A DNA stretch of 64,000 nucleotides from Ornithodoros turicata. Taxonomy: Eukaryota > Arthropoda > Arachnida > Ixodida > Argasidae. The DNA is taken from contig NC_088203.1 of NCBI RefSeq assembly GCF_037126465.1, forward strand, positions 81,378,168 to 81,442,167. Reading direction: 5' to 3'. This document shows positions 25,530 through 37,034 of this stretch, in pieces; positions within the stretch are counted from its first letter, which is position 1, and every line of letters begins with the position of its first letter. The translations under genes and the position numbers were made by a program. Under the pieces are notes generated by a model. It was not told where the DNA came from, ran no database searches, and saw nothing but the letters and a program-made list of their open reading frames with translations.

Positions 25530-25645
25530 AAGTAACTGAAAAGGTTAGTCAGCTGTAGGACTCGAACCCACATCTTCTGGATTGCCGGTCCAGGGTTCAG
25601 CCAATTAAGCGAAGCTAACACACCTCCTCAGCGACTTCCAATGGT
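25530..25645 (-). mobile_element. tRNA-derived SINE, different family
   Basis: On the minus strand, GTTAGCTTCGCTTAATTGGC resembles an A-box. CTGGACCGGCAATCCAG forms an anticodon-like arm, and GTGGGTTCGAGTCCTAC is a clear B-box arm. The outer ends do not form an acceptor stem and no CCA-ready 3' end exists, so it is a SINE head rather than a tRNA gene. It may relate to the Ruka SINEs described in ticks; that is from memory. Confidence 0.6.
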
Positions 25646-27042
25646 GCGTCATTTGAAGGAACAAACACATCCCCTCACTCACTCAATCCCCTTTCACTCT
25701 TATATGTTTTTCTCACTCACACACACATTCATACGCCGGGGCGACGGAAGCAGCATATGTTGAACACGATGGAGATTGATGTTCTGATGCTGGAACACAG
25801 AGAACACACACACGCTTGTATGTTGTCCTTTCTCAGTGTTCCAGCCTCAGAACATGAATTTCCACCGCGAACGATTTCCCACACTAATTCGCCGGCAATC
25901 CCATGCGAATAGCGATCGTTACCACGCTCCAATATTAATGATCCACGTAAGACAGTCTGCGAATTCAAATAGTCAGTGAATCGACAGCGCACAGAATAGC
26001 GGTTACAGAGCCTCCTATATAACCGTCCAGGTATCACTTATGGACAGCATGGAAAGAAGTAGAGGGAAGTAGAGAGCTTGAACGAGCGAAACGCACCTAT
26101 ATAATTGAACATCTTGATGCAATAAGGGGATAAGTCGGAATCTCAAACCGGAAAATCTTCGAGTGAACGTTTGGTAAAGTGAACGCAGCTTGTATTATTC
26201 GAACCATTGAAATGAAAACATGTGTACCATATGTACATTTCCACTCTACATACACGTCCTGCTAACACAGTTTCCGGGTATGTGACTAAGCAGAAAAGGA
26301 ACAAAATGAGGCAACATGACTCATCCCCTTTTCAATATAACACCGCATGCACAGGGTTTTGTCGCAGAAAGGAAAAAAATAAACTCAAAAATTCACGAGT
26401 CAGACCTTGATGGCTGAACAATTGTGACGCTAAGTAGGATGAACTGTGTAATGGACCTTCCTTGAAAATAATGTCTAATACCCAAAACGCACTGTCACAG
26501 ACAATCTGGATCGGTCGGCAATCCTGGTCGGCGCAATCCTGCTGGGCACGCCGTACCGTCCGCACTTCACCTTCGTGATCTTCGTTTTCATTTGCAGCCT
26601 TCTGGTGGACGCTTTGCACAATACTTCCAGAAGTTTCAAATTAAAAGAAAACACTGGTCTATATAGGATGTCTACTTGAAAGAAATTCACATTCATACAA
26701 ATGCGATTTCATCTGTTTCGGCGTCTGTCGATGTTGTTTTCTTCGTGCGGGCCGCTGTCATCGCCGCCAGCTTGCCAACCCGGAACCGGCAGTGCGAGTA
26801 GCGAGAAGACGAAGTGAAAGGAAGACACTGCGCCTGCGCCAACCCTCCTCGAAGTGTGTAATCATGTTCGCGAACGGAGGACACGTGTCTGCGTTGTTGA
26901 TCTCTGTCGCCGAGACTCGCTTTGTCTGCGCCTGAGAACGATCACAATTGCTGCCTAATCACGATTGCATGCGATGTGGATCCTGTATCATGCGTTTTGC
27001 GCATAAGTCAAGGTTCATATCCGCATCCCAACATACATTAAG
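25646..27042. other. Intron sequence, nothing recognised
   Basis: Short frames only, with no splice-flanked conserved block and no clear inverted ends. A TCACTCACTCACAC run lies at 25676-25730. Confidence 0.5.
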
Positions 27043-27330
27043 CTACAGCAACAACAAATAAGTGATGACGATGTAGTGGGATGTTTCGCCGCCGAGGCGG
27101 CACCCTATCCGGTTGCTCGAGTAGATGAGGAGGAGAAGAAGGTGAATGATGATGAATGTGAAGAGTTCACGCAGGAGCCCTGTTGCTGCTAAGAAGGTGA
27201 TGAGGGCTTGAAGAGCTCGTAACTGATGCGCTTTGGTTGGCCGAAGGCCCAAGCAGTTGAGGAAGAGCAAGTGAGGGTGTCCCAGTGGCTCCAATTTGGC
27301 GCTGGAGAACGCGTCGCTCACTAGCCCGCT
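27043..27330 (-). pseudogene. LINE 3' end fragment
   Basis: The minus-strand frame has LGHPHLLFLNCLGLRPTKAH and then QLRALQALITFLAATGLLRE, matching the ORF2 C-terminus of the LINE at 51610 (LGPWPHSAHQRSALKALFTF). The tail then reads CATCGTCATCACTTATTTG toward 27043, the common 3' end of this LINE group. It is 5'-truncated. Confidence 0.6.
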
Positions 27331-28769
27331 TATAAAGATGGTCCATGACTGAAAGGAATCAAGTTTTCTGCCGCTTGCAGGATTATAAACTACGAGAGCT
27401 GTACGAGTGTGTAGGAAAAGGGGTCTGATATATCTAACCGTCCGTCCTGTTGAGATGCACGAATTTCTCCTGTGTTACCCTCCTGTAGCACGTCAGTGAA
27501 TTGCAATACGGTCCTAAATTTCCTTTTCAAAGTACATACTGAGATTTGGATGTCCTTGTAGCAAAAGTATTGAAAAGGGGATAGGCCGACTTCTCCCCTT
27601 ATTGCGTACAGAGGTTCAATTAAGGCTTCTGGTTTTCGGCACGTACCGAAAACCACTGAGAAAGCAACGAGAGAAACCAACGAGAAAACTAATCGTACAT
27701 CGATAATCCCCTGAACGAGCACCACAAATCAGCGCTCGTACCAAAGAACCTGTCAATAAATGTAACTCCCAGAAGCGAGTTTTCTGTCGATAGCTTTCGT
27801 ATAGCTCAAGCGAAACAGCGGCCAGTGCTTCCTGCTGTAGCTCCCAACTTGTTTGCGCTACCCGCATCAACCGCTAACGTAGAGAGAGCATTTTCGAACT
27901 GAGCATTGTTGCAGCGAAAGAAGCGTGTGCGATGTCGCATGAATGTCTCATAACATGTACCTTTATTTATTACTACAAGTTCATGTTTTAGCAGCTGGGC
28001 CTGTAACAAAACGATGTAAATATACAGTGTTGCGAACACTGCATGCACAGGAAATGCCTGTTTCGTTCCTTGCCGATTTTCTCCGAGTGTCTTCACGTTT
28101 TAAAAATATCATCACAGAAAACCGACGAATCGTGTTGAGCGAAATGACCACCGATTTATTATACCGAGTAAACAAAAACAAAAAGTGAGGGCCATAAGCC
28201 GGGAATGCTAACTATAATTTACATTTTGAACGAGTTAAACAAAAAGAACAATTTTCATCAACTAAATCCGAAACATTAAGTACCGTTGAATAGTAGAAAT
28301 AGGAGAAAACGAGAAAAATAGGAGAAAACGAGACGAGCAGCTGAGAGCGTGATCTCTCGGCCAAAACTCGCGTCGCGAGCAAGGCAGTCGCGACCATGTA
28401 TTGAACACACGAGAAAATTATTCACCTTTGACGGAACGGTTTACGTGGGAGAAAGACTTGTTGCTGAGGGCTTTTCACGCGTAGGATATATGTATATATA
28501 AACTAGGGGACTGCCCTTTTATGCCGATCTTGATACCTGTATGGACCAACTAATGGTATAGGCATTGGTGTATTGATGCACGTACTCAGGTATTTGTGAC
28601 TGTATGAGTGTTTAAAATTTAGAAACTTGGGGGGGGGGGGTGATGCCGAAATAGCTTGCCGTTGCTGGCCGCACACGAGCGGGCGTCGTCACGACTATAG
28701 CCAAAAAAAGAGGAAGAAGAAAGGTGAAGGGTTCAATGTGAAGTATGAGCAGGATGAATGACACTGGTG

Positions 28770-29175
28770 AAACTGAAGTGCACGGTGCATGAGAGGTGCA
28801 CTAGAGAGGTCTTTGCACGAGGCCCGTCTCCTCGAGAAAACGCACAAGCTTGCGACTTTTGGTAGTTCGTTCTGCATAAGAACCTTCAGGGAATAGGATG
28901 TTCGCCACTGTGCAACACCTGGAGTGTGCAAGGTGGGTTTCCCGCATAGTGTGGTATACGGTACATTATGTCAAGATATGATCGATGGTTTCCGGATGGT
29001 GACAGTGACCGCAGCTGGAATCCCCCCTAGAGCCGATCTTGAACAGTTGCGAGTTGGTGAACGCAGATCCCGTACGTAGCCGACGGAGCATTGTCTCCAT
29101 GACTCGGGGAAGGCCTTTCATGGGATGAGAGGGTCGGTGATTTTGCATGATGTCCTGTATACCGGGATGACGCAC
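28770..29175 (-). pseudogene. LINE ORF2 C-terminus with Cys-His motif
   Basis: The minus-strand frame reads TMLRRLRTGSAFTNSQLFKI and then CGHCHHPETIDHIL, a C-x2-C-x4-5-H zinc-knuckle-like end found in R1/jockey-type LINEs. In another frame SLKVLMQNELPKVASLCVF follows and closes the protein. The 3' untranslated region runs on to about 28640 and shares its end with a copy at 2930-3030. Confidence 0.7.
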
Positions 29176-29460
29176 TTAAAATAGCTGTTTAACGGACATG
29201 TGCCTGTCGGAGTCAGCCGCAATTGGTAAGGAAGGGCTGCAGCTTAGATGTGCTGAAGATGCTAGCTGGACCGTTCGTTCGTTGTCTCTGATGCCGTCCA
29301 TGAAACGGGATCAATTGGGAATTAAGACTTCTTCCGATTAGCTGATGCTGGGCACACGACCTTCATATTATACAGCGGGCTATAGGATGCTACCGCACAT
29401 GGGGTTCATCATGTTTCAGAGGGCACCTCTGGAGCCCGTAATTAAAACGGTCTTAATTAT

Positions 29461-29685
29461 TCATGTCACTTGGACAGCAGCTGCGTCTTGAACAGCCAGG
29501 AGTTCCACAGCCATAGAAGATATCGGGTAACCAGCTGATTTCCCTTTCCAGGCCACGTTCATTGATGGGATGTAGTACGCACTGGTAGCGCTTCTGACAC
29601 GGTCGTCCATGGAGCCATCTGTGAACACCAGAGTATGCGAGTGGTAGATGTCAGATATCAGTACTTCTGCCGCCATTCTGGCCAC
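29461..29685 (-). pseudogene. LINE RNase H domain fragment
   Basis: The frame reads HTLVFTDGSMDD, the first catalytic Asp of an RNase H fold. It is followed by SATSAYYIPS, a core strand, and SSMAVELLAV, the catalytic Glu helix. The frame then ends before the third acidic motif. An RNase H domain after RT points to I/R1-group LINEs. The piece is separated from the RT by the MITE at 29781-30852. Confidence 0.75.
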
Positions 29686-29780
29686 CTGGGGCTAGACTCA
29701 CTGTTCTTCCGTAAACCTGGGTTGTGAAGCGTTGTAGAAGCCACGAACTCACGCCATGGCGGAGTGGGTAGACTAGCTGC

Positions 29781-30852
29781 ACAGTAAATTCAAAAACACC
29801 CTTTTGGGTATAAACCGCTTACACCTTTTTGTCTTATGGCTGGCACCCTTTTTTACAACGCTTCAACTGTAACACCCTTTCAAAAAGGTGTATTGTGCAA
29901 AAAACACCTGTTTAAACACCCTTTTAGGAGGGTGTTTAACACTCTTACACCCTTTGGAAAGGGTGTCAGCTCCCGCGGCAGCATGCCGAGCCATGCAGTC
30001 CGACGTTTTTGCTTGTATGGCAACAACCACCCTAGCGACGGCACAGTTCCAGACGTGGTTCCACAGCAGAACCTAAACTGGAGCGCAGTGCGTCACTGGC
30101 AACCCTCATCGTCCTAGCAACACTGTGAGTGAGCAAAAAAAGAAAAAAAAGAACAATTCAAATAAAATGAAAACAAAACAGTTGGACATATGTAAGGCAA
30201 GAGGTGAAGATCGCAACATCGTAACGCCGTCCGTGCTCGTGAAATGAGCGGCGTTACGATGCTGCCATCTTCAGACGATGCCTGTAATGAGTCCGAGCAC
30301 TCTCGGTAGCCTAAATTGGCGTACCAGATTGATCATATACTGAAATGCCGTTCGTTGGAGTATATTCGCTAAGCTTAGTGCGGTAAAACTCTTCTGTAAC
30401 GGTGACGAACATGTGTCTTTGCAATTAACACGTACGCCTGTAACGAGTCAAGATATCAGCGAGCTTCCTGACATCCCTCCCTGTCAAATATTGTGTTTTC
30501 AACTCAAGCTATCGTCTATATAATGTGATTACCTAATGAGCGGAGCTGTCAAGCCAATGTAATTTTTCTCTCACGAATGAAAACACCGTTTTCAACACTA
30601 ATGTAGAAAGGGTGTATATAACGTAAACACCTTTTTCGACACTAGTGTTACTTGAAGGGTGTAAAGACAGGTGTAAACGCATAAAAACACCCTTTTTGAT
30701 ACAGCACTTGGTGTAATAAAGAGTGTATTTTCTCATACACCTTTTTGAGCACCATTTTTGCGGCCTTTGGTTATCTTTGTGGAATTAAAAAAAGGTGTAT
30801 TTGCTTAAAAACACATTTTTTACCCAGAAAGGGTGTTTTTGAATTTACTGTG
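29781..30852 (+). mobile_element. MITE made of repeated AAACACCCTTTTT words
   Basis: The left end CACAGTAAATTCAAAAACAC (29781) is repeated in inverted form as the right end (30852), followed by a shared CCCTTT. The interior is studded with AAACACCCTTTT and AAAAGGTGT in both orientations near both ends, around unique sequence at 29990-30500. It lies between two parts of the LINE and so arrived later. I could not settle the target duplication. No protein is encoded. Confidence 0.7.
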
Positions 30853-30964
30853 TGGGAGTCGAGGTAGGCCCCCACTATTGACCAGAGAGCTGTTGGCAAA
30901 CATACTAGCCAGACGCCCTAGGGAGGTGTGTGTCCTTTGTTTGAGGTCGGTGAAGAGGGAATGC

Positions 30965-31271
30965 CATGAGTAAAAACTTGCAGCCAAAGAGAGGACGGAG
31001 ACACAACAACACAACAGCGGGAACTGCAGACTCTCAACTATAGGATTTATTAACAATACGTCACAACAATACGCTTCGTTGGAGCACGCTATCCTTACCT
31101 TTACCACTATCTGTGTCCTACTTTCTTGCGCCTTTTAACTGACGTATTTGTTATTAAACCCTTTAGTTGAGAGTCTGCAGTTCCCGCTGTTGTGTTGTTG
31201 TGTCTCCGTCCTCTCTTTGGCTGCAAGTTTTTACTCTTGGCTATGTACCAACTACCCCAAATTTCTACCTT
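30965..31271 (+). mobile_element. Young inverted-repeat insertion, 16-bp target duplication
   Basis: GGTGAAGAGGGAATGC occurs at 30949-30964 and again at 31272-31287, and the LINE reading frame is continuous if one copy and the insert are removed. The insert has arms at about 30965-31053 and 31152-31241 that are perfectly inverted over about 70 bp (TAAAAACTTGCAGCCAAAGA and onward). A unique loop and a 30-bp tail on the right complete it. Inverted terminal repeats, an extra tail and a target duplication of 10-20 bp fit Penelope-like elements. No protein is encoded, so the family is inferred. Confidence 0.7.
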
Positions 31272-31279
31272 GGTGAAGA

Positions 31280-32483
31280 GGGAATGCTTGCTGCTAGATG
31301 GTGCCGTGTTATCCAAAAACCCCCCAAAGCCCTTTGAGCTCCGAATGGACACTGACGGGTTTTTTCTCAGCTTCCAGGTACGCTTGGGTGACGCTAGAAA
31401 AGGTAGGTACACCAAGCGCAGTTCATATTTCGGCGCGATGAAGACGCTTAAGGGCCTGCCATTGTGTAGACGTAAGTTGTACGTACGGCGTCACGTAGAG
31501 GATGCGTGACAAAATGAGGGCTCTGTGCAGGGTAAGCAATGCTCGCAGATTGCAGTCCCATGATTTACCGCTGATTCTAGGAAGTAAGTTAAACGTTTTG
31601 GAGTTGGAGTTGGACGGACTAAAAATAATACGGAGAGGTTGAACTTGTCACCCGACAAGTTCTGCTACTCCAAGAAAAAGCTACGAAGAACAACAACAAG
31701 GAAAGAGAGATGACTAGGCTAATCTGTAGGCGCACTGTTCACGGGCACATGACCATCCGAGGATCGCGCCGCACAGGAACCAGGGCGTCACGTACAGATG
31801 GATTAGTACTGAGCATCAAGAGAACAGCTTGAGATGAAGCCTACGAGAGCCTTGAATGTGGCGTCTCTCTGGTTGGCGTCCCACGTCCCCAAGACCCCCA
31901 ACGTTTTCTTCCCTTTACAGATGGTCTGGTTTACTTGCTCAGACCAGCGTAATGCGCTATCGATGGTGACACCAAGATATTTACACGACGCGCATCTTGG
32001 GATGGGAATGTTATCAATTCTGAGACTATAGGAAAGACTTTACCCACGTGCTTCCCACGGGAATGCAAACCATGCATTGTGACTTTTCTGGCGACGCTTC
32101 CAGCCCTCTCGCAAGCAGTGCCGCATTCAGCCCGTTCAAGGCAATGTCAGCTGTGTCACGAATTTTCTCCTCCTCCGTTCCCACGATGCGGAAACAGATG
32201 TCGTCCTCGTAGATGGTTATATGAAGGGCATATGATGTAGGGCGGATTCATCTGTGGATCCCAGCCATGATTAGCTTGAATAGTGTAGGTGATATAACGC
32301 TGCCTTGTGGAAACCCTCGTTCAAATTTCTTCTTGGAATAATGCATCCGCGGACGGACACGTCAAAAATTCTTTCAGATAGGAAGTCAGAGAAGTACCTC
32401 AGCAGACGGCCAACGTTACGAGCTTCTTTCAGCGCAGCTAAATACCCCATGTGCATTAAGGAAGAAAGCGAGAACAAAGGCAT
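31280..32483 (-). pseudogene. LINE reverse transcriptase, 3' half and thumb
   Basis: The minus strand continues with YLAALKEARNVGRLLRYFSD and FLSERIFDVSVRG at 32450-32340. The catalytic motif C follows at about 32220 as TIYEDDICFR, where YADD is usual. ADIALNGLNAALLARGLEAS and PEKSQCMV, typical of this part of LINE RTs, come next. The thumb/connection region reads SWDCNLRALLTLHRALILSR and QWQALKRLHRAEI near 31560-31450. Several stops interrupt it. A short unrelated A-rich stretch near 31590-31700 appears inserted. Confidence 0.75.
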
Positions 32484-33179
32484 TGGACTCTCTCGCCTGC
32501 TTCAGGCTTGTAGCCACTTCAGCGATTGCGGCAGATGCGCTCCAGCCCTTGCGAAAGGCTGTAATGTGATCATGTGATCTGGGAAGCAATTGCCTCGCTC
32601 CAGGACCCAAGCCATCCTTTTGTGGATTATACACTCCAATAGCTTTCCAACGCATGACGTTAGAGCAACGGGACGGTAGGAGGACAGTTGGCTTGGTGGT
32701 CTTGGTGGTCTCCCTTTCTTTGGAAGAGGTATAACTCTAGCGTGTTTCCAGTCAGAAGGTATGCATCCAGAGGTCCAGACCTTGTTAAATAGCTGGAGGA
32801 TAGCGTCAAGCTGTTTATCACCTAGGTTCTTGATGACCTGATTGGGGATCCCGCCTGGGCAAGTCGCGCTGCGCCGTTTTAAACCTTGGATGACGGACTT
32901 CAGTTCGGGCATTGTAAGGCCGTCGTCCGCTGAAGAATTACCGGCTACAGAGTTGCTAGGTGTTAGGCGTTAGTCACTGCAACTAGCTACACGAGCCAGA
33001 GCAAAGTCTTCGGCTACGTCTTTGGGCTCCCGGTTAGATGCTACCAATAACATGACGAGCGGGTGCACACGTTCTGGGAGGCCTTCAATATCTCCCAAGG
33101 TACGCCAAACCTTCGTTGTCGGAGTATGGACATTGAGGGACCAGCTGAACTGTCTCCATTGAGTCCCCCTTAGCTTCAA
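32416..33179 (-). pseudogene. LINE reverse transcriptase, 5' half
   Basis: After a linker containing TKVWRTLGDIEGL and PKDVAEDFALAR, the RT begins with CPGGIPNQVIKNLG (32912 frame). It continues with W-x-x-ARVIPLPKKG and LSSYRPVALTSCVGKLLE, the usual RT motifs 1 and 2, and then HKRMAWVLE. A frameshift near 32560-32600 moves to a second frame with FRKGWSASAAIAEVATSLKQ. Catalytic motif A reads AFFLNAHGVF, so the expected aspartate is Asn. RT normally copies the element's RNA at the target site. This copy cannot be active. Confidence 0.85.
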
Positions 33180-33604
33180 GGTATCTCTTCTGTAAGCAGC
33201 GGAGACACGCCTGTAAGCTATCCGTCACTGTGCCCGACGCTGCGCTGCACGGAAGTTGAGGTATCGGAGGTCAGGGGCAGCCATACTGGCTTTTGAGCTG
33301 TTCCCCAAGGATGTCTTTATACAGTCGAGCAAGGTATCAGCCGTTGAGGAGACTAGTCTCTCCCTGAAACTTAAAACTTGAGCGTATAATATCACCACGG
33401 TTTGTCAAATGGAGGATGAGGTCGCCTCTTAGCATTCTGCGATAGGATATAGCGCGTTTATTTGATCAGACGGGCACGTGAAAGAATGCTCAATAATACG
33501 TTTTCAGGTCCGGGTTGTCAGGTGTAACATTCCTGAATTTCTTTTAAATTCTCCCGTGTACAAAAAGTCCCATAGAATTAAACCTTTCAGCACATAAATA
33601 AGTA

Positions 33605-33940
33605 TCAGCTGTCGTTGCATCGATATAGCAAGCCATCGTCGCATCGCAGGGAATAATTATTGTACATAGTATATAGATATACATGTAGGTTTCTACATAT
33701 TTGTATTGCATTGCAGTGTATTCCATAATAGTAGTAGTGTGTATGTACGAGGGTACGTATCGTCTCGTTTTTGTGTTCCTTAACCCTTGCCGGTGTACTT
33801 CCTGCTTCCTGGCGATTCTGATGCATCATGCACGCATAGATTTTCCTTTGAATATTGTTCTGCATGAACGGGAACTTCACGACAGCCCGAAGTTCAATCT
33901 TTGAAAATTTCACGCTCGTATTAGGTGGCCCTACATTCAT
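33605..33940 (-). pseudogene. Possible mariner N-terminal relic
   Basis: The minus-strand frame has FSKIELRAVVKF near residues 12-23. This resembles the first helix of mariner transposases (compare KKIEYRAVIKFLTKEG in element A), followed by a weakly similar stretch (IQRKIYACMM). No catalytic region or inverted repeats are seen nearby, so only a short 5' piece would remain. Chance similarity cannot be excluded. Confidence 0.35.
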
Positions 33941-33968
33941 CTTGTTCTTCGTCTCGCTCTTCCTGTTT

Positions 33969-36524
33969 ACGATGACGGCGTCGCGTTTGTATATCTGGAA
34001 GTGGGTCGTGCCGAGTACTTTTCAGCACGCCTTCGCCTTCATAACAGCATAACTAGCACGACTGTATAGACCAATGTCTCTAGCCCGCTCATTGTAAATG
34101 TGTTGTATGGTCCATGACAATTTGGTATTGGGCGCGAGGACATGTGGTGGCGGCCCTTGTTGGAAGCGCATCCCTGACGTGGCAAGTAGGATCACGTGCT
34201 CAATCGCTGCTTCGACAGCGTATCTCCGCGGTTTCCTTTCGCTGACCTGGTCTTGTAGATTCGTGTACGAGCCCTCGGATTGATTGATTTCTCGTACGAT
34301 ACATCACCTCTTCCAGAAACCGAATTAAGTTTTCTGAGAGTACACACGGGCTCCGCGATTTTGAGAGGGGAAGGACTCCAACACCGTCATTCGCAGCAAA
34401 TGTCGTCAAGGAAATCGCGGAATCCTGTGCCTTCCATGAATGTGAACAGTAATTGTTGGCAGTAAGTCCTTTGCGTCTACGTGCATGTATGTTTGAAATT
34501 TATAGCCACATGACCACGATTTAGTGTACGCTTTGGGGTTGTCGCCTTCTAAAAATCACAGCGCACGTTGACAATCTCTCCGTTCCGCACATCAGATAGT
34601 AAAAAGTTTTGGCCTAAATAGCATGCTCGTGAGCTCGAAAGATGATGCAGTGTTGCCGGCGATTCTGAATTTTGTGTGCATCGTCACAAAACCATTGCGG
34701 CTATTTGTCACTCAACTCCTGTACGCACAGTTTTATTTTGCACATACTATATGTTTTTAAATTGTTAAACGTAGCACAGTTTTAAATTTCAGGACTGATG
34801 GCTGAAAACGCGGTTTTCTCTTCTGCATTTTGATATACGCGAATAACGTAATAAGAAATACATATTGAATATAAGGGGAAACGTGCAGACATCGTGTGCG
34901 CGTCACAGAATATTTTTTTCCTCAAAAACGGTACAGGTGAGCACTGAACTACAGAGTGTGTAGCCATGCGAATTATGGGAAGTGTAAACTTCGCAAGAAG
35001 GAAAACTGAAGCTGTCTTCCAAAACCGCACCGAAGGTCTAGAATAGCAGCCGAGTGCTCCGGTCTAAGTGTCTCATGGGCATGTCCATGATTAGCAAGTA
35101 CATTGTTTGTTCGCAATTTTTCTGTCTTTTTATTCTTCCTTCATTTCACCATTGAGTGTCTTTCCTGCATGGATGAACCGATAGGATAACTTCCCCGATA
35201 ATCCTGGTGGTTACCGTGGTAAGGGGAGCATCCCAATGAAGGCAACTGAGGGATGCTCGGATATTTTCTATGGTGGGTAGTTCTCTGGGACTATCCAATC
35301 CCAGAGCAAGAGGGTTAGCACACCCCTCCCTCGCCTGTGGCACCATCAGCTCTCCTCCCCTCTTCTCCCACCCCTGGGTGCACCGAGCCTCCACTACAGA
35401 GCAGGCTGACCGCACCTTCCCCTTACATCACCCCACCCACCCACCACCATCACGCATGGATGAAACAGTTCAGCAGCAGCAGGTTCAGCGGCAAAAATTG
35501 TCTATCGTGGCAAGAACTGGTTAAAATACGGATTGCGGGGAGACAACGAGCAGAGTGAGGAGGAACACCAAAAGTAGAGAGATTAAATACGCGAGCTGTA
35601 CACAAAGCTGTCATGCGACAACGTAGGCCGGAGTCACGTGATTCTACTTTCCACGCAAAAACGACGGCAGCGCTGGTCTCTCCAGTGGTGGAGCTCGCGC
35701 CAAAAACTATACCACCAAGGACACGTAGGACGAAGAACCACCAAGAATGAGGACCGACAGGAGAGCAGCCACGTTCAGTTTGGTGTTAAGAAGTTGCTGC
35801 CGAAGCTGATCAAGTCATGAGCGCTCCCGTCTGCATAACGCGGACGAAGATGAAGGATGATGGAACTAAATGACGCTGACGAAAAAAAATATTTTAGGCT
35901 GCAATGAAGTTATGACTGGCATGCAGCTTCTAGAGGACAGCACTGCTGCAATCAATGTAGGGAAGTAAACGGAACAAAATGCAAAAAAAAAACAAAACAA
36001 ATAATAGTAGCAATAATACAGAAGTCTTCTGGCCATCCCGACGAAACCTGCGTATGCAGCATGCATTCTGCCGAACCGCATACTGCATACCGCGTACCGT
36101 ATATGCGATTCAGTCGGGAAAGGGAAACCCGATGGAATTAAATTGGTTTATTTCTTCTGCACTCGTGCCGTCTACGCGGTTCACATGGCAAGTACTCTTG
36201 TGCTGCTTTGGTTATACCACCAGCGCAGGGTTTTTGAAGCTATGTTCCGCGATGTATCGCGAGGGATTCTTCGGCTGGTCATCCAGTGTTACGCAATTCA
36301 CATCACGATAACCTTGCGCCGGCGTGTTCAAACGTGCGGCACAGCGCACACGTCAGCGACGAGGGAGCTACATGAGGATTTTACAGTTATTAATGCGAAA
36401 AATGCAATAAGCATGGGTTCATGCTTGATGAGAACAACCCACAATGAGCTGTTTTCAGTGAGGTTTACGAGGGTAAGTTGTATTAGCATGCACTGGACCT
36501 ACGTCACCGGTTAAAAAAAAAAGG
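33969..36524. other. Intron sequence, nothing recognised
   Basis: It includes a pyrimidine-rich part at 35320-35470 with CCACCCACCCACCACC. No family match in either strand. Confidence 0.5.
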
Positions 36525-37034
36525 GTGGTCGTCGCTACATGCCAACAAATCACAGTGTTTCTCACAATCTTGGCTATCTTTCTCACTATCAGGGCAGTTG
36601 CAAAAGATTTTGGGATCAAAGTGTTTTTTTCCAACGCATTCAGACTAAGCAGACATACCCCCTTTCCTTCTGTAACTAACGGTTGTAAAGCGAAGCACAA
36701 AATCCACTATGTGACCTATCGTGAATCTGTTATCTACTGCATCCCATTGGAATGTGGATTCTCTTACGTGGGACAAACGGGCCGTTGTCTCAATGAACGT
36801 CTTAGGGAGCATGATCTGAACGCTAACAAAAGCCACGTATCTAGCGAGGTGGTGCATGCTTGCGTGAGTGCAATGGCTGTAAGGCTATTTGTTCGCGAAA
36901 CAAGGGCGCTTTCTTCCCAGGGGAGCAAATGGAAAATACCGCTTAAAAGGTCCATTGAGATAGTTGGCCGGGGGAATCGTGTTAGCAAACCCTCCCTCGT
37001 TTCCTTCCCACCGCTTCGATATTTTTTAGGTATA
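36525..37034 (+). pseudogene. Penelope-like element, C-terminal GIY-YIG part
   Basis: One open frame from about 36590 carries RESVIYCIPLECGFSYVGQT, GRCLNERLREH, then AVRLFVRETRAL and, near the end, IEIVGRGNRVSKPSLVS. These match the GIY-YIG endonuclease and C-terminal tail of Penelope-like elements. The GIY-YIG core reads FSYVGQTGRC, close to canonical. The frame is cut at 37034 by the fold-back element, whose bases supply a chance stop at 37068-37070. The RT region upstream is not recognisable, so this is a 5'-truncated copy. Confidence 0.78.

Larger units (their letters stand above)
28640..33480 (-). mobile_element. Degenerate LINE with RT and RNase H, carrying two insertions
   Basis: Minus-strand fragments follow the order of a jockey/R1/I-like LINE ORF2. 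First is a linker before the reverse transcriptase (33179-32970), then RT (32912-31700). An RT thumb region (about 31650-31280) with QWQALKRLHRAEI, RNase H (29685-29461) and a C-terminal Cys-His motif (29175-28966) follow. The 3' end carries the word GCTATAGTCGTGAC close to a C-rich tail. Many stops and frameshifts break it. It has been interrupted by a 307-bp inverted-repeat insertion (30965-31271) and a MITE (29781-30852). It sits in the DIP-like intron, in the same orientation as the gene. Confidence 0.85.

Noticed and set aside
25530..25645. tRNA gene on the minus strand
   Set aside because: The anticodon and T arms are good, but there is no acceptor stem pairing and the sequence continues into a SINE-like body.
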